Origin: Gavia stellata
Lineage: Eukaryota > Chordata > Aves > Gaviiformes > Gaviidae
Reading direction: 5' to 3'
Assembly (NCBI RefSeq): GCF_030936135.1
Contig: NC_082611.1
Location: 11,237,001-11,301,000 of the forward strand
DNA: 64,000 nt
Positions 27,101 to 39,569 of this stretch are shown here, one piece after another. Within the stretch, counting starts at the first letter, position 1. Every line of letters starts with the position of its first letter. The notes under the pieces are model-generated. The model did not search any database. It saw only the letters and a program-made list of their open reading frames with translations, and had not been told where the DNA came from. The position numbers and the translations under genes are program-made.

Positions 27101-30100
27101 TCACAGAGATTTTTAAAAAGGAGATTCTTTGCCATAATTTTTTAAAATCATGTTTAATGGAGCTGCATTGTGTACTGTCACAACACGAAAACAATTACCT
27201 TCACAAGAGGCTATCTGCTCCTCTGGAGAAGTCTCTACAGATGCACCTGCAGAGAAAGAAGTTTAACTTTTAAAATACACCGATGTAACCAAGACCATCT
27301 CCCAATTTTATTGTAAGGAGTGTGTTTAAGAAAAAACACCTCCCCCCTGAAAACAATACTAAATATAGCCTCCAAGCACAAATACTTCCAAAGAACACTG
27401 CCTAGAAGTTGTGAAAATAATACACCAGTTCTAAAAACAGTTCCAATTCCACCCTCCCCCACCCCCCCAAAGATACACGTAAAGCAAGTTTTAAAGGAAG
27501 CAATTTTTCTATACATAATATTTTACCTGTCCATTCTTTTTGGGCATGCTGGCTATTTTAAGTGTTAGTATCTAACTGGTGTTTAAAAATGTCAGACCAG
27601 TTTCATTGTATCCAAAGAAACAATGCGTGAGTGGTGTCACAACTGTATGGAAAGGTTCTGCCAGCTTCAGCTTTTAGGCATACCTACAGTGCTATTGCGC
27701 CTCATTTCACAAATGCATTAAGTAGAAAATTGGAACAACCTATTAAGAACAAATTCTTAAGATCTTCTGTAGTTATTAGGGTCAAGAGATGATAAACTCA
27801 TTCACATGCCTGGTAAGTTTGCCAGTCCTCTTAAACATCATCATATAGTCACATTACTTGGAGAGCAATCTCACCAGTCATGTGCATATCAAAGCCACAA
27901 GTATGTTTTTTTTGATAGATCACTCAACCTCCTTAAGCACTAAACTATATTCTGAGGTATAACTAATTATTAAACCTACTAAGAGTGATATGTTCCAATT
28001 AACAATTACACCATTTGATGTTTCAGGACATTATTCCACACGATCAAGAGGCCTTCTATAATTATCCCGAAAACCTTAACCTATTTAGTTTTCTCTTGGT
28101 ATAAATTAAACTTCATAATTCTTTGAAACAAGTTCATTATCTTACTCTTTTAGCCACATACCAAATTCATACCCTCTATTTAACTGTGCTCCAGCTTTCC
28201 TTCAATCCCATTATAAAAACACAGATCTTAAAGCATTACTTGCTCTATATGCATGATGGGACCTAAAGATGAAACAAATCCCCTCAAAAGAACAAAAACA
28301 TACAGAGAAGGACCTGATTCTAAGCCTCTTTGCTTTCGCGTTGTTCGCGTATTTGCTGCAGACTTCTATAAACTGGAGCAGTGCTGCAAAAGCTGGAAGA
28401 GGGCCAGAGGACAACGCTTGGAGGCAGGGTGAATGTGGGTCACAGCACAACACCCAGTGACCAGCAGCAAACAGCGGAGGGGACACAGCATCGCAAAAGA
28501 AGAAACTGTTCTGAGCGAGGTTCCCTACACTCCTGTGTTATATCATTGTGATCTGCACTCCAGAGTCCCAAAACCACAGGAACAAAACTTTAAAAGAATG
28601 ATTTAATATAGTAAGTAAAAGCATAAGAATATAATACCTTGAGATTCCTTGTAAGAAATTATGTATTACTCCCATTTGAGAGCTGGAAAAGACTCAAATC
28701 AGTCCATTTATGAGTGCAGTAAGCAGGTAGCACAGAATCTAGGTGTGAACCTAAAGCCTCTGTTTTATAACACATCAGAAGATTATTGGCTATTTCACAC
28801 ATACTATGTTTGGGATGCATAAATATTTTCATTACAAGATCATTTCAACAAGCTTTTGATTTCACTCCTGAAGTTTGTCCATAATGAAAAATGTATTAAA
28901 TGACAGTATTTATGCACTTGCCTTGAAACAGAAGCTCTACAAGTGGTTGAAGAGTTACTAATTCCTTAGAAATACATTGTCAATCAAGAGCATTCATAAT
29001 AAACACAGTTTTTACTTTCTGGTCTGTAATACAGCAGGCATACAGACAGGAAAAAGAAGTTTCTTCACAAGTAACAGAGAGGAGGTAGGAAATTGTTAAC
29101 CTAAAAAGGTCCATCTGTTAAATTTTGTATGAGTCTAGCACACAAGAGAATCAGTAAGACAGTTTGCGTATGAAGCCTAAACAGTACTAATACCACACAA
29201 TCAAGGGGCAACAGATAATTCAGTTATGACCACAGCCACTTGTTAAATTCTGGTCACTTTGGTACACAAGTGGCAGACATGCTTTGAAAGAGGACACCGA
29301 ATTACGTGAAACATACACTATTTCTTCAGAACAGAAAAGGAATACAAACCACCCTAAAAAAGTTCATTGTAAAGAAACCAAGTAAAAAATAAATTTCAAA
29401 AAGAACAGGCATTAAGTGATAAAAATAAACACACCCTCAGTAATTGTTTACTTCTGATAAACAATTTCAGGTTATGTCAGGTTATTTCAGGCACTGATAC
29501 ACTGCAAGCAAACATACAAGAGAAAAGTCTGACTTTAAAGGGTCAGAGTTATCATTTGCTCTGTGTGGAAATGAACAGATTGCCTGAAGTACGCCTTAAG
29601 ACAATCACCTGAAAAGAAGGATGCAGTCCTACTACTTCTTAGACCACTGGGTTGCTGCATTTTGCTCTTTGTCATCTCTTCTCTCATGTTAGCCCTCGTG
29701 CACGTACAACTATTGAAGCTCTACAGAGGGAGCTGGTCTGACCAAAAACTGAACTGGCAAAGAACCTACCAGCTTTTAGGTGGATCAGCACTCTGAAGCA
29801 ACGTATCAGCTGGGTGGAAGAGCACTACTAGTGCCATGGCAGAGAGGTCAGAAAGGCAATCTCAGTAATTCAAGGAAAAACACTTCACCTTTAAGTTTCG
29901 GTTGTGAAACACCTACGGAATCTTTGGATCACATAAAAAGGAGATGACAATTCTCAATCTAGTTGAGATAGGCTTACTACCTAGGACTCAATACTGGATT
30001 AGGACATGAGAAGTCCAAACTCCGCACTGTCCCTGTGGCAAAATGTTTGGACAAATCCAGTGAACCAAAGTAACCTTGCTTATTTTGCCCATGAGATAAA

Positions 30101-33100
30101 GACAGTCATTGTAACAAAATACCTTTAAAGACAAGGGAAACTAAGAAAGGTTCTAAGTAGCCCTTGTAACTTATCCTGATCTCTCCAAAACACTGGATAG
30201 GCAAAGTTTTTCATTTTCTGTTTTCTGGAAGTCAGGAAAGTAACTGACAACATTTATGGTTAACATAGTTTACTATTATTGTAAGAACACATACAGCAAA
30301 TGAAACACAAATTAGAAAAATCTGTAACATTTCAAGTTCAGCTTGAAAATCCTAGATCATCCTTGTGAAAATCTTTCAGATAGGAATCTTGTCTTACGAG
30401 AGGGATTCAAAAATGTAGCTTGTATGAAATCTGGTTTTAAAGTCAGAACATGTCTTGAATGATGCCAAATCTTTAAGTAATGATTCAAATTCTTGGATTT
30501 AAACATGATAAACGACAATTAGATTTTACACAGCATCCTCCATACTCCATCTCTCCTCAAACCATAAGTCAAGAACTGCTGTTGCAATCTTATTCACTGT
30601 ATTACATGAGGTGAATGGTTTATCTTTAGTCCTCTTGAACATCAGAGCCCCAGATCATTTTTTGGAATATCTTTTTTGTCAACGCCAAAGGCAAAAATGG
30701 ATACACATGCTGCATTTATCTACTGGTAGACCATCAGACAAAGACAGTATATAATTCAGAGTCTTGTCTGAATAAAGTAACAATTATTTTTCTTTTTTTT
30801 TAAATATAAAATTCACTGGAGTATGCACACTCCCAATAAACAGTCAAAAATTGTACAACTTTAAAACATGGTGATTGGTCTCTTTAAAATACAGCTAGTG
30901 TTCTAAATAAAAACTGCAAGAATCCACTCTGCCTACTTCTTTCACAGGGCATTCTACTACAGCTGATGAGTTTGTTGTGTTTTATATCAAGCTTTGTACT
31001 TGCATGCATTTTTGTTTCACAATAATCAAAGCTGCATAGGTAGAACAAATTAAAAGTTACCACTCAACCTCTGAAAATATTGTTTTAAAACAGTATAAGC
31101 CAGGAACTTCACAGTGTTAACAGTTCAGAATGCTTGTACAGAAACAATAGAAAATTGCTTTAAAATTAAATTTGTATTAGAATGAAACAAGATTTTTATA
31201 TATAGAACAGGTATAGCTGGTAAACTGGGAATCAATATTAGAAGAACTGCAGTTAAAATACAGTATTAAAGTCAAACTTTGTAAGTAAAGTCTTTACGTA
31301 AACTGCAGTATTTACCAGATGCACAGAATAAGCTGAGAGATGTCTCCACATAAGCAGATACCGTTCAGTGGTTAACTGATAACTCCTCAGAAGCAGTTAC
31401 CGGAGCCACAATGCAAATGCCTTCACAGAATTGATGGGAGGCTGTAATTTGTTGCTATGCATGGCAGCACTCACAGCTCCCAGCCTGCTCTCCTACTGGA
31501 GTGCTAAGAACCTAGACAGTACTGGTACCTGACAATTGAGGTAGACTATGGGGTTAATGAAACTGCACAACAGAGCATAGAGATATATTAAAAAAAAGGA
31601 AAAAAGGCAAATTCAGTTTGAAAGAACTCTCTTGTCTACAAAACTTAGATGGTCTGTATAGTGAGTTGTTTGTTGTTCCTCCAATACAGGCATCAAGTTC
31701 CTTCACAGGAATTCCTGGAAGGCTGAGGAGTAAAGAAATACATGACACCCACCTTAGGATTCCCATCACCTTTTCGTATGTGTGATTTGAATACCCAAGT
31801 TCAGTACATATTTACACAATAGTCATATAGTCTCAACAGTTTTCATGAATTACGTAACAGATGTTTGCCCCCCTTTTTTTCTTTTTGAAACGGAAGCACA
31901 AAGGGAATTACACCAGAGTAAAAAATAAAGGTCAGAGTCAAACACACAGAGCATGAAAATAGAATTAAAAAACCCAAGAGATTCTTAGTTAACAAAAAAC
32001 CCACAAAAAATTTCTTTAAGCACAAATAAGTATTTAATATTCAATATTTTAAAATACACAGAAAGAAAAGGTTTCCAGGAGTTCACTGTAATTAAGGCAG
32101 TTGTTTTGAAAGTTAACTTAAACCCGAAATGATTTTCTTCTTGTCTCTGCCCTGCTTCATAGCCTATGCCCTAGCTTCACCAGTGGACACAGAGATGTAT
32201 GCCCATTTTTTGAAATGCACCAATGTAAGAGTAGCTTTAATAGTTTTAACATGACTTTGTAAAATTCACAAAAAAATTAGCACTTGCTTTGTATTCATAG
32301 GATTTTACTACATGTTGGCTTAGTAAAAGACCCACCTTTTTCCTTCCCCAGTGAGGACACACCTTAAGTTTATCTTATCTAAACCCGACATGCTTCTTCA
32401 CAACTAGGTCTAAGAAAGCTTATGGGATCTTCAGGGAATATAATAAAAACCCCTTTTCCTTAAGGCCAAGTATTTGTGCTCAGTCAATAACTTGATTTTT
32501 GAGAGAGACAGTGAAGAAATCAAGCTCTGTATTAAAAAGGTTAAGGATTCCACTCTCTACAACAAAGATCTCTTATAACCCAGTAGAAATAGAAATTAGA
32601 AAAAACCAAACCAAACCCAAACCTAAGCACCCCATCAATTTTTTAGTAGGTTAAGCTCAGGATCTTAACATTTACACATAAAAGAGTAAAATTTACATAT
32701 AAATTCTCAGACTGTTCTAGAGAATACATTTTTAATATTGCATCAGCTGTCCTAAACTAACTTTTATACTGAAATTCAGTGTCATTCTCATGTAGACCTC
32801 TTCAAAACACAGTCATAAATGTCACTGATTAAATTTTGACTGCTTTATTCCTTCATAATAAAAAACCAAAATAAAATCATCTTTCCATCTTAGCTTCATA
32901 CAATCAGCTGCTTCTTTTGCTTGCGTGTTTCTCATCACAAAACAGGACAGAAATTCCAAAATTCTGAAAGTGGAATTGTAAAACCAGATTCCTAATATAA
33001 TCCAAGAATGATCCCAAATTATTTTTGTGTTCATTTTGATAGCGCAATCAAATTTTAAGATAACATCATGCTTTCAAACACAAGAAATCAGTAGTCCAAA

Positions 33101-36100
33101 CCAGGGCACTAAACACATGGTCAGCAGACTCCATGTAGACTACAGGACAGTTCATCTACTCCGCAGCCAGCTCCCAGTGGTCTGTCTTTTATTGGAGTCA
33201 TGCAAAGGCCACAAGCATGATGAATTATTCTAACAGGAGCAACACAATCCTGGCTACCTTCCTGGGGACAGTTCAGATGTAGACAAAGGACATCTGTGTA
33301 ATACACTGGCACCCTGACTGCATCACACAGGTATATTGTATCTGATCATCTGGCAAGTCAGTGCCAAGACATACAGCCTTTCTCTGCACTGACCGTTTTA
33401 GAAGAGGTTGTGCAGCTCATCTGTCTAGAGAAGCTGATACAGAGTAACACTGCTTTAGATAGTCATTTTAGATAGTCATTTTTTTTGATAATAAGAATTT
33501 ATACCATATACTGGCATCCACAGTATGACACTGATTTGCTGTCATGTAAGCAGTTCAAGTTTACAATTATGAAGTATTAACACCCACTTGTGAGGAAGTC
33601 ATCAGCATATGGCTATTCAAATGCTGATATGAGTAAACCTTGTAATCCTTTAATATGATAGCTTCTTGAATGGTGGACTACTAGTTTTAGACAAACAAGA
33701 CTTTCTTAGCAAGTTCATACACAAAGTGAAGTCTCTTGAGGACTGAGCTGTTGAAGAGTCTTAAAATAGCCTACAGAGAATGGTGTAAAACAAGAGATGA
33801 CCAGTTTTGGGGAACATGATGGTACAGATAACTCATCATCCTACTCTGGAAATTACAGGCTTCAGAACCGAAGCAGAAGATACTGAAACTCCTTTTGTTT
33901 CTGACTGATGGGGGTGGGGGGAAGGAATATATGGATGTCCGAGCTAGCTACAAGGGCAAGAAAAGTGAGGGCAGGGAAAACCAGAAAGATAGATGCTGTA
34001 TCCATTTATTTACGGCATTTGAAGGCTGAGGATGTCCAGCTGCTTGAACGTAACTATTTCAAAAATGACTACTGCAGGCAAGTGAGGATATTTAGGGAGT
34101 GAAGCAATCTAAAGAGCACTGAATCTTAAGGCAGATGTTTGCTTAGCTCAAGATTGTAGGTGCAAGTTGTCTAAACTATAGTCATTAACAAATATGTGCA
34201 GAAATTTACTTTAGGTGCTCAAGAGAGCTACTAAATGAAGCAGGAGCACTAATATCACCAAAAGGATAAATGCTATCTTTCCTTACACTAGCTGTTACGT
34301 GTCACACGCTTTTTGTTCCTGTTACTTCTGTACTAATGACACTTTGTTCCTACCGCAACCACTGCATACTTCAAATCATTGAGCAATTCAGGTTGGAAGG
34401 GACCCTAGGAACTTATCTAGCTCAGTCTCCTGTTCCAAGCAAAGTCAACAGTGAATACTTAAACATGACTTCTAAAAAGAAGAAAAACTAACATAAAATG
34501 TAGTAAAGCCCATACATGGAAGCTGTGATCAATTTTATCAAGAATCCTGTGAATATTCAAGAACTATGACAAAAATTGAACCACAAGAATGCAGCTTCAG
34601 GCTGCATTTTCCGAAATTTTTCACTTCTCATACCTGAGATCCAAACAAAACTTAGATAATAGAAATCGTATTAATCCTGGGGCAGGAGGGAGGTTTTAAC
34701 TATTCCCTTACACCTCCGAACCATACCTTGATATAAATCAAACAAAAAGCCACCCTAATGCAATTACATCTTATATACACTTATAAAATTAATAAACCAT
34801 AGTACAAAAATAAGTCATAGATGCTACAGAACAAGGTGCAGTTGTGATTAAGAATGTTTAGAGGTCCTAATACAATCTACTGTCATTTTGTTGACTATTA
34901 TACCTTGCCTTAATTTAGTTCAGTTTGCTAGTCCAGTAACTGCTATCTACAGTAAGTTTCCCTAGAAGCACAACTTGTTCATGACATACTTGACATGCTC
35001 ACTGGAAGGAACTGTGGTACAGCAATGTCTGTTGCAGACAGAAAATTGAGAAGTCTCTATTTCACATTTCCAATAGAATCCAAGAAAGAGAGATTTATGC
35101 AAACAAGTTTGACTTGGACACAATTTGATAAAAGCAAGTCCTCAGAGCTGCAACATTTGGAACATACTGGTTTTATCTGTTCCTCAGGTTCAAAAATTTA
35201 AATAACATATGCTTTTTGCATAAAATCAAATGAAAATTTAATTCCAAACTAATTCTGAAACTATCTGCAAGCAAAAATTATATTAGTGGTAAACATCGGC
35301 CAGATAGTCTCCCTAATATACAATTTGCAATCAAAACTTCTGGTTTATGCATGCTTTCTTCTTAAGTAAACTACTTGGAATGCAGGTCTCAGGAGCTTCT
35401 GAATTTTAGAAAGTTAAGATTTTGTTCCCTAAATGGCTTCTGTAAGCATTATTTCAGTGCTCTAAATGTAAGTGACAGGAATTTTATACAAGCTACTAAA
35501 AACATGAAGTTAGTTTGCATAAAAGGAAACACTATTACATGCTACAGCCACACAATGGAAATCAGTTCCGTGGAATTTTTCTATATGCCATGCTGCTACT
35601 ACACATGTATCTTGATCTGCAACATCCTTTGAATTATTAAGGAATTATGACTCAAACAAAACCTCACCAAGAGATAGTTCCAAGAAGAAAAGTGTTACTA
35701 GAACTTAACTTTAGGCCACTTAAGTCCTCAAACTGACACCCAGCTTTTTAGGTTTTTCCTAAGAATCAAGATTAATTTAAATTCTTGCCAGTACAAACAG
35801 TATTTGTACAAACCTCGATACAGATGATAAAAGAAATATTTTTTTTTTCCTCACAATGTAATGAAGAATGAGTGCCATGGAACACCTAATTCCCTACGGG
35901 AGCAAAAGCAAACTGGGTTGCTGAAAGTAACCTATTCAGCACCACTGTCTAATCACATGTTGTTCTGACTTATTTCCAGAGCAAGCTCCACCTAGTTCTT
36001 CTGGCCAGGAAAGTAGTTGTCACCTTATACTAACATCTGCAAGGACAAGACTGTCAATTACTTTCTGTAACTGAGTACATCAGACCTGGAAAAGCACGTA

Positions 36101-38739
36101 ACAAGTACAGTATTCCAGTTAAGAAAGAAACAGTTTGTTGTGGTGTTTTGTTTGTTTTTTTTTTTTTTTTTAAACTGCAGATTTTTGTCTGCTTAATCTT
36201 AGGGACATCCACGTTAATTACAGAAACTCAAAATTCTACACCTTAAAGAAGATAGAGAAGCAAGGTGAATTAAAACCAGGTAAATTATAGCACTAAGTAG
36301 GAAAAGTACTCAGCAACTAAGATGGAAAGAAAACCTATCCTGATCACTCCAGATGACCAGGAAACTTTCTGTAAAGTCATCTCTACTCTCTGTAAAGACA
36401 AAGCTCACCACAGGCCTCAGAAGTAGCAAAAGAGTGGAGAAAAGAAGAGCATGAAGAAATAAATATAATGAGCGGTGAGGAAGTGTAGTTTAAATCCTAC
36501 AAAAAGAAAAATAAATCTAGGAAGCCTTAGAAGAAACCTTACAAAAGTAGCCAGGGAGAAAAAACAAAGTTATTCTAATAATATTCAAACTCAAGGAAGT
36601 TTTCAGTCAAAGTATTGATTACACAGTTTAAAAAAAGACTTAGATTCAGGTTGCAATGGGTGAAACACACACTAGAATGAATTTTTAAGATTATTCAAAA
36701 GTGCACCACATGTTCAGCACAGCCTCAAGCCATCTACTCTACCTTTACACCTGTGAACCTTAACATACACATTTATTCTAAATGGAATCCAAGAGTCTGC
36801 CCATGGCTTCTTGGAAGTATATTTTAATGCACTTCCATATTGCCTGCCCGCATAGCACATGAACTACAATTTCTGATAAAAATCGGGAGTGCTGAATAGC
36901 TGTAAAGAACACATAATTTCACATTTGCTCTAACACAAAATGTGTTAACATTCTGTTATGAAAATTTTAAAGCTTTATATATGAAAGTTACAGATTCTAG
37001 CTGTTAACATCTGATAAGTTTAGATACTAGGGAGAGCAAGACTAATTAATATATTAAGTCAGAACACAATAAATAATAAGCAACAATCAACAGGAAATCG
37101 TGACAAACACAATCTAACAAGTAGTTGCTTCAGTGAAATTAAATAACTAGACTCAAGATCTGAAATACTAGCTTGTTTCATATTGTACCGATAGGGATAC
37201 AGAAAATTATAGAAAAAAATAGGAAGGTGTTAAACTATCATACTCAATCATGTCTCAAACTTCTTAGCTGCAGGAGTGACGTTAAAATACTACCACAAAG
37301 TTAACTAGCATGTATGATGTTTGGAAGAACCTTCAGTTTGGAGCTGAAAATTAAGAAGTAGCTCTCCTTTAATTTCCCATATGCAAAGTAAATATAGTAT
37401 AAACATTGGTTGCGTACACAAAGATCCTTTGAAATTAAAAGCAGGGTAAATTTCAAGTTATTCCATTGACTGAGGCCAGCTGGACAAATCTCCCATCCCT
37501 ACTAATCATTTATCAGCATTATATTAGAAAAAAATAACTCCTTGATATAATCTTCAGAAAGACATTTAAGATACATCTCAACCACCGGTGGCCAAAGCAG
37601 TGCTGTTCTCCCCAGCAACACTAAATTTATTACCACCAAAATCTTCGACAACTTCTCTAGCGCTTTCGGAAGAGAGCTACGTGGTTTCCTCTCATCATGG
37701 GCGACCCTTTGCGAGTAAAAGTACCAGGGAAACGTACGCAGGATCCACATACAGCCAGACCACACCAGTTACTGCTGCTCCGTGAGCACAATACCTGTAC
37801 CACGGCTCGGCCTCCCACAGCACACCCCTCAGAGTCCCCACCACCCCGCCTGCAGACCCCCTCCCAAAGCCCCCACAAACTCTCGGGGCTGCATCAGACG
37901 CCACCAACAGCTCCTCTACAATGCCCACGGTCCCTCTGCCCAGACTCTGCCGCCTCATGCCCCTTCTCCCAAACCCCTCTCCTGCGCAAGGCTCCCCTTC
38001 GGCGGTACCCCCGTTCGCGCCTGCCCTCGCCCCTCACTGACGAGACCCTCCTGCCGTTAGGACCCAGGGCCCCAACCCCGGGGGCGGGTCGCCTCTCGGC
38101 CCCCCCCGGGCCAGCGCTGGCCTCCGCACCCCGCTCCAGCGCTGCCGCCCAAGCGGCCCGCCCGCACCCCGTCAGCCTGACCCACCCGGTCCCCGGGCTG
38201 CCGGCCGCCCCCCAGCCCAGCCCAGCCCAGCCCGGCACGGCACGGCTCCCTCGCCCGCCCGCCGGAGGCCCTCCGCGCCACGCTCCAGCCCCGCGTGGCC
38301 CTTCCCCTCCTCCCCCCCGGGGGCCCAGCAGCCCGCGCCCCGGGCCCCTCCGCAGCACGGCCCCGCGCCCTTCCAACATGGCCCCCATCCCTCCGCCCTC
38401 AGCGCCCACCCGCCGGCGCAGCCCCGTCCCGGCGCGGCAGTTACCGTGGGGCGGCGGCAGGCCGGGCGGGGGCGAGGGTGGCGGCAGGCCGGGCGCCGGG
38501 CCCCCCCTCAGGAAGGACGGCACGAACTCGGCGGCGTGGACGTTGGGCACGAAGGGCTTGGCGTTGACGTTCAGCTGCCGACTGAAGGCCGCCCCGAGCA
38601 GCTCTTGCTGGGCCTCGGCCTCCGCGGCCGGCGGGGCGGTCCCCGGGCCAGCGCCGCTGCCCGGCTCGATGTCCGCCTGATCCCAGCAGTCGGGAGCCGA
38701 GTCGCTGCTGCTCCCGCTGCCGCTCCCGTTCGCCTCCAT
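14039..38739 (-). CDS. GSPT1: GSPT1, eukaryotic release factor 3a (eRF3a)
   Basis: Translational GTPase that partners eRF1 at stop codons and links termination to poly(A)-binding protein and mRNA decay; cytoplasmic. Coding exons: 38445-38739, 27199-27246, 26756-26797, 25778-26005, 24714-24747, 23166-23243, 21009-21189, 20452-20606, 18857-18997, 18004-18097, 17597-17677, 15800-15973, 15313-15402, 14802-14970, 14039-14091. They join in phase to 1,863 nt, i.e. 620 residues plus TAA. Residues 56-77 form the PAM2 region ([19 protein letters not shown]) that binds PABPC1. The G domain has G1 GHVDAGKST (202-210), G2 around DKGKTVEVG (256-264), G3 DAPGH (279-283), G4 NKMD (341-344) and a CSG motif for G5. 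Two EF-Tu-like beta-barrel domains follow, ending KLVPEKD. The glycine-rich N-terminus is shorter than in the 636-637-residue human isoforms. Gly558 in DKKTGEK matches the human cereblon-degron glycine. The ATG has a strong context (AAAATGG). Very confident. Confidence 0.97.
17435..17447. repeat. Poly-C run (C13)
   Basis: Thirteen C on the plus strand, a G tract in GSPT1 pre-mRNA, inside the intron between coding exons 11 and 12. Confidence 0.9.
21344..21387. repeat. Three-copy 15-bp tandem repeat
   Basis: Two near-identical 15-bp units, ATTGAATCTAACCTC and the same with a final T, are followed by a 14-bp third copy lacking one A. It lies in the GSPT1 intron between exons 6 and 7. No function suggested. 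Confidence 0.85.
23852..23867. repeat. Poly-C run (C16)
   Basis: Sixteen consecutive C on the plus strand in the GSPT1 intron between exons 5 and 6. It would be a G16 tract in the transcript and is prone to length errors in sequencing and assembly. Confidence 0.9.
24162..24191. repeat. Poly-T run (T30)
   Basis: Thirty consecutive T on the plus strand, i.e. A30 in the sense of GSPT1, in the intron between exons 5 and 6. I looked for a retroposon body and target-site duplication around it and found neither convincingly. Confidence 0.9.
34365..34455 (-). mobile_element. CR1 3'-end fragment, antisense
   Basis: The phrase CAGGTTGGAAGGGACC at about 34,389, followed by a diverged 'ctcagtctcctgttccaagcaa', is the reverse complement of the conserved CR1 3' terminus. 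Only about 90 bp survive; the rest of the element is absent or unrecognisable. It sits in GSPT1 intron 1. Confidence 0.7.
38206..38235 (-). repeat. GGGCT pentamer array at start of GSPT1 intron 1
   Basis: A CCC run followed by repeated CAGCC units on the plus strand gives GGGCT repeats in the GSPT1 pre-mRNA, about 210 nt past the exon 1 donor. It resembles the array in RSL1D1 intron 1 and is G-quadruplex-capable by sequence rule. Confidence 0.7.
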
Positions 38740-38822
38740 TTTGTGGCTGCCCCACAAGCCTCTGCGGCCCCGAAGCGTCTCCCAGCGTCCGGGGTAAGGG
38801 GGAAGCCGGCGGCGGCACCGAC

Positions 38823-38930
38823 TCAGCACTCGCTCCGGCGATTCCGCGTGTACTCCACCGCCCCGACGCGAGCGCAGTATGGCCTCCCGGAGCTCCCGTA
38901 CCCCCTCCCCACAGCCTCCCCTGCCGCCAT
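38823..38930 (-). other. Upstream ORF in GSPT1 5' leader (35 codons)
   Basis: An ATG at 38930 in a strong context (AAAATGG) opens a 35-codon frame ending in TGA at 38823, 83 nt before the GSPT1 ATG and in a different frame. It would be in the mRNA only if transcription starts upstream of 38,930. Its ATG overlaps a YY1-type motif, and such motifs often lie just inside the first exon, so inclusion is plausible but unproven. Confidence 0.4.
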
Positions 38931-38933
38931 TTT
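38923..38933 (-). promoter_or_regulatory. YY1-type site AAAATGGCGGC
   Basis: Exact match, on the minus strand, to the long YY1 motif (AANATGGCGGC) typical of core promoters and early first exons of housekeeping genes. It lies about 190 bp upstream of the GSPT1 ATG, in transcript orientation. Confidence 0.65.
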
Positions 38934-38991
38934 AGTAGTTTTTAGCTCCCCGGGGCCTCATCGCATCGTACGGCCGAGGCAAGGCGCGGGA

Positions 38992-39210
38992 ACTACGATG
39001 CCCATCATGACTTGCGCCAGCCCCTGTTGGCCCACCTCCCTGGAAGAGATGGGAAATGTAGTTGTCTGCGTTTTCTGCGTATTAAGAAACTACAATTCCT
39101 ATCGGCCTTTGCGTTTCTGCCGTCTCCGCCTCCAATTTCGGGGGCGAGATGGGACATGTAGTTGGCGCGAACGCCTCAGGCGGGACAGGAACTACCCGTC
39201 CCAGCAGGCC
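38992..39210. promoter_or_regulatory. Array of five ZNF143/SBS-like sites upstream of GSPT1
   Basis: Five ACTAC-anchored sites resemble the extended ZNF143 (Staf) element, ACTACAATTCCCAGAATGC plus a GCG tail. They are at 38992-39016 (+), 39043-39063 (-), 39089-39113 (+), 39141-39162 (-) and 39191-39210 (+). Sites one and three keep the terminal TTGCG. The two minus-strand sites share GAGATGGGA(A/C)ATGTAGTTG. Orientation alternates, and like-oriented sites are 97-102 bp apart. They lie about 250-470 bp upstream of the GSPT1 ATG. Confidence 0.7.
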
Positions 39211-39569
39211 AGGCACTAGCGTTCCCGCAGGCGACGCTTGTGTCTTGCCCCGCAGGCCTCTGGGAAGAGCAGTTCGCCAAGGCTGCGAGGGAGCAGCGTC
39301 GCCGGGTGGCTGCTCCCCGTTCCCTCATCCCACACGAGGGTCGTTTCAGATGGGGCCGGGCAGCAGCCGTGTGGGACGCTGCCTCGCTGGGGAGATGAAG
39401 AGGAGCCTGTCCCGGGCTCTCCCAGGGGCCGCCTGCGCCCGTCGCCGCCGGAGCGCCAGGCCGTGCCGTGGGGGCGCGCGGCGGGGGCTGAGGAGAGCGG
39501 GCCCGGCCAGGGGCGTCACCTCACCGGATCTCCCGCCTCCCTTAAGGACTCAGCGTCTGGAGTCAGGTG

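Larger units (their letters stand above)
27247..38444 (-). other. GSPT1: GSPT1 intron 1 (11.2 kb)
   Basis: The largest GSPT1 intron, between the PAM2 exon (donor G|GTAACT) and the 48-nt exon 2 (acceptor TCTGCAG). It is mostly AT-rich with scattered chance ORFs under 95 residues, a CR1 tail fragment near 34.4 kb, and the GC-rich flank of the promoter CpG island at its 5' end. I see no other gene inside. Confidence 0.75.
37760..39560. promoter_or_regulatory. GSPT1: CpG-island promoter of GSPT1, possibly bidirectional
   Basis: A dense GC/CpG block spans the start of intron 1, exon 1, the 5' UTR and about 600 bp upstream of GSPT1. It holds a YY1-type site, a uORF and an array of ZNF143-like sites (annotated separately). 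The island extends well past the array on the far side, where a plus-strand donor-like CAG|GTGAAG occurs at 39566/39567. That would suit a divergent transcript, but there is no direct evidence of one. Boundaries are by eye. Confidence 0.8.

Noticed and set aside
28211-28486. 91-codon minus-strand ORF in GSPT1 intron 1
   Set aside because: No domain features or splice context; length is within chance expectation.
33908-34102. 64-codon charged ORF in GSPT1 intron 1
   Set aside because: Short, no splice signals or homology; expected by chance in 11 kb of intron.
37697-38680. 327-codon plus-strand ORF, proline-rich
   Set aside because: Lies antisense to GSPT1 exon 1 and its CpG island; GC-rich DNA is poor in stops, and the product has no domain features.
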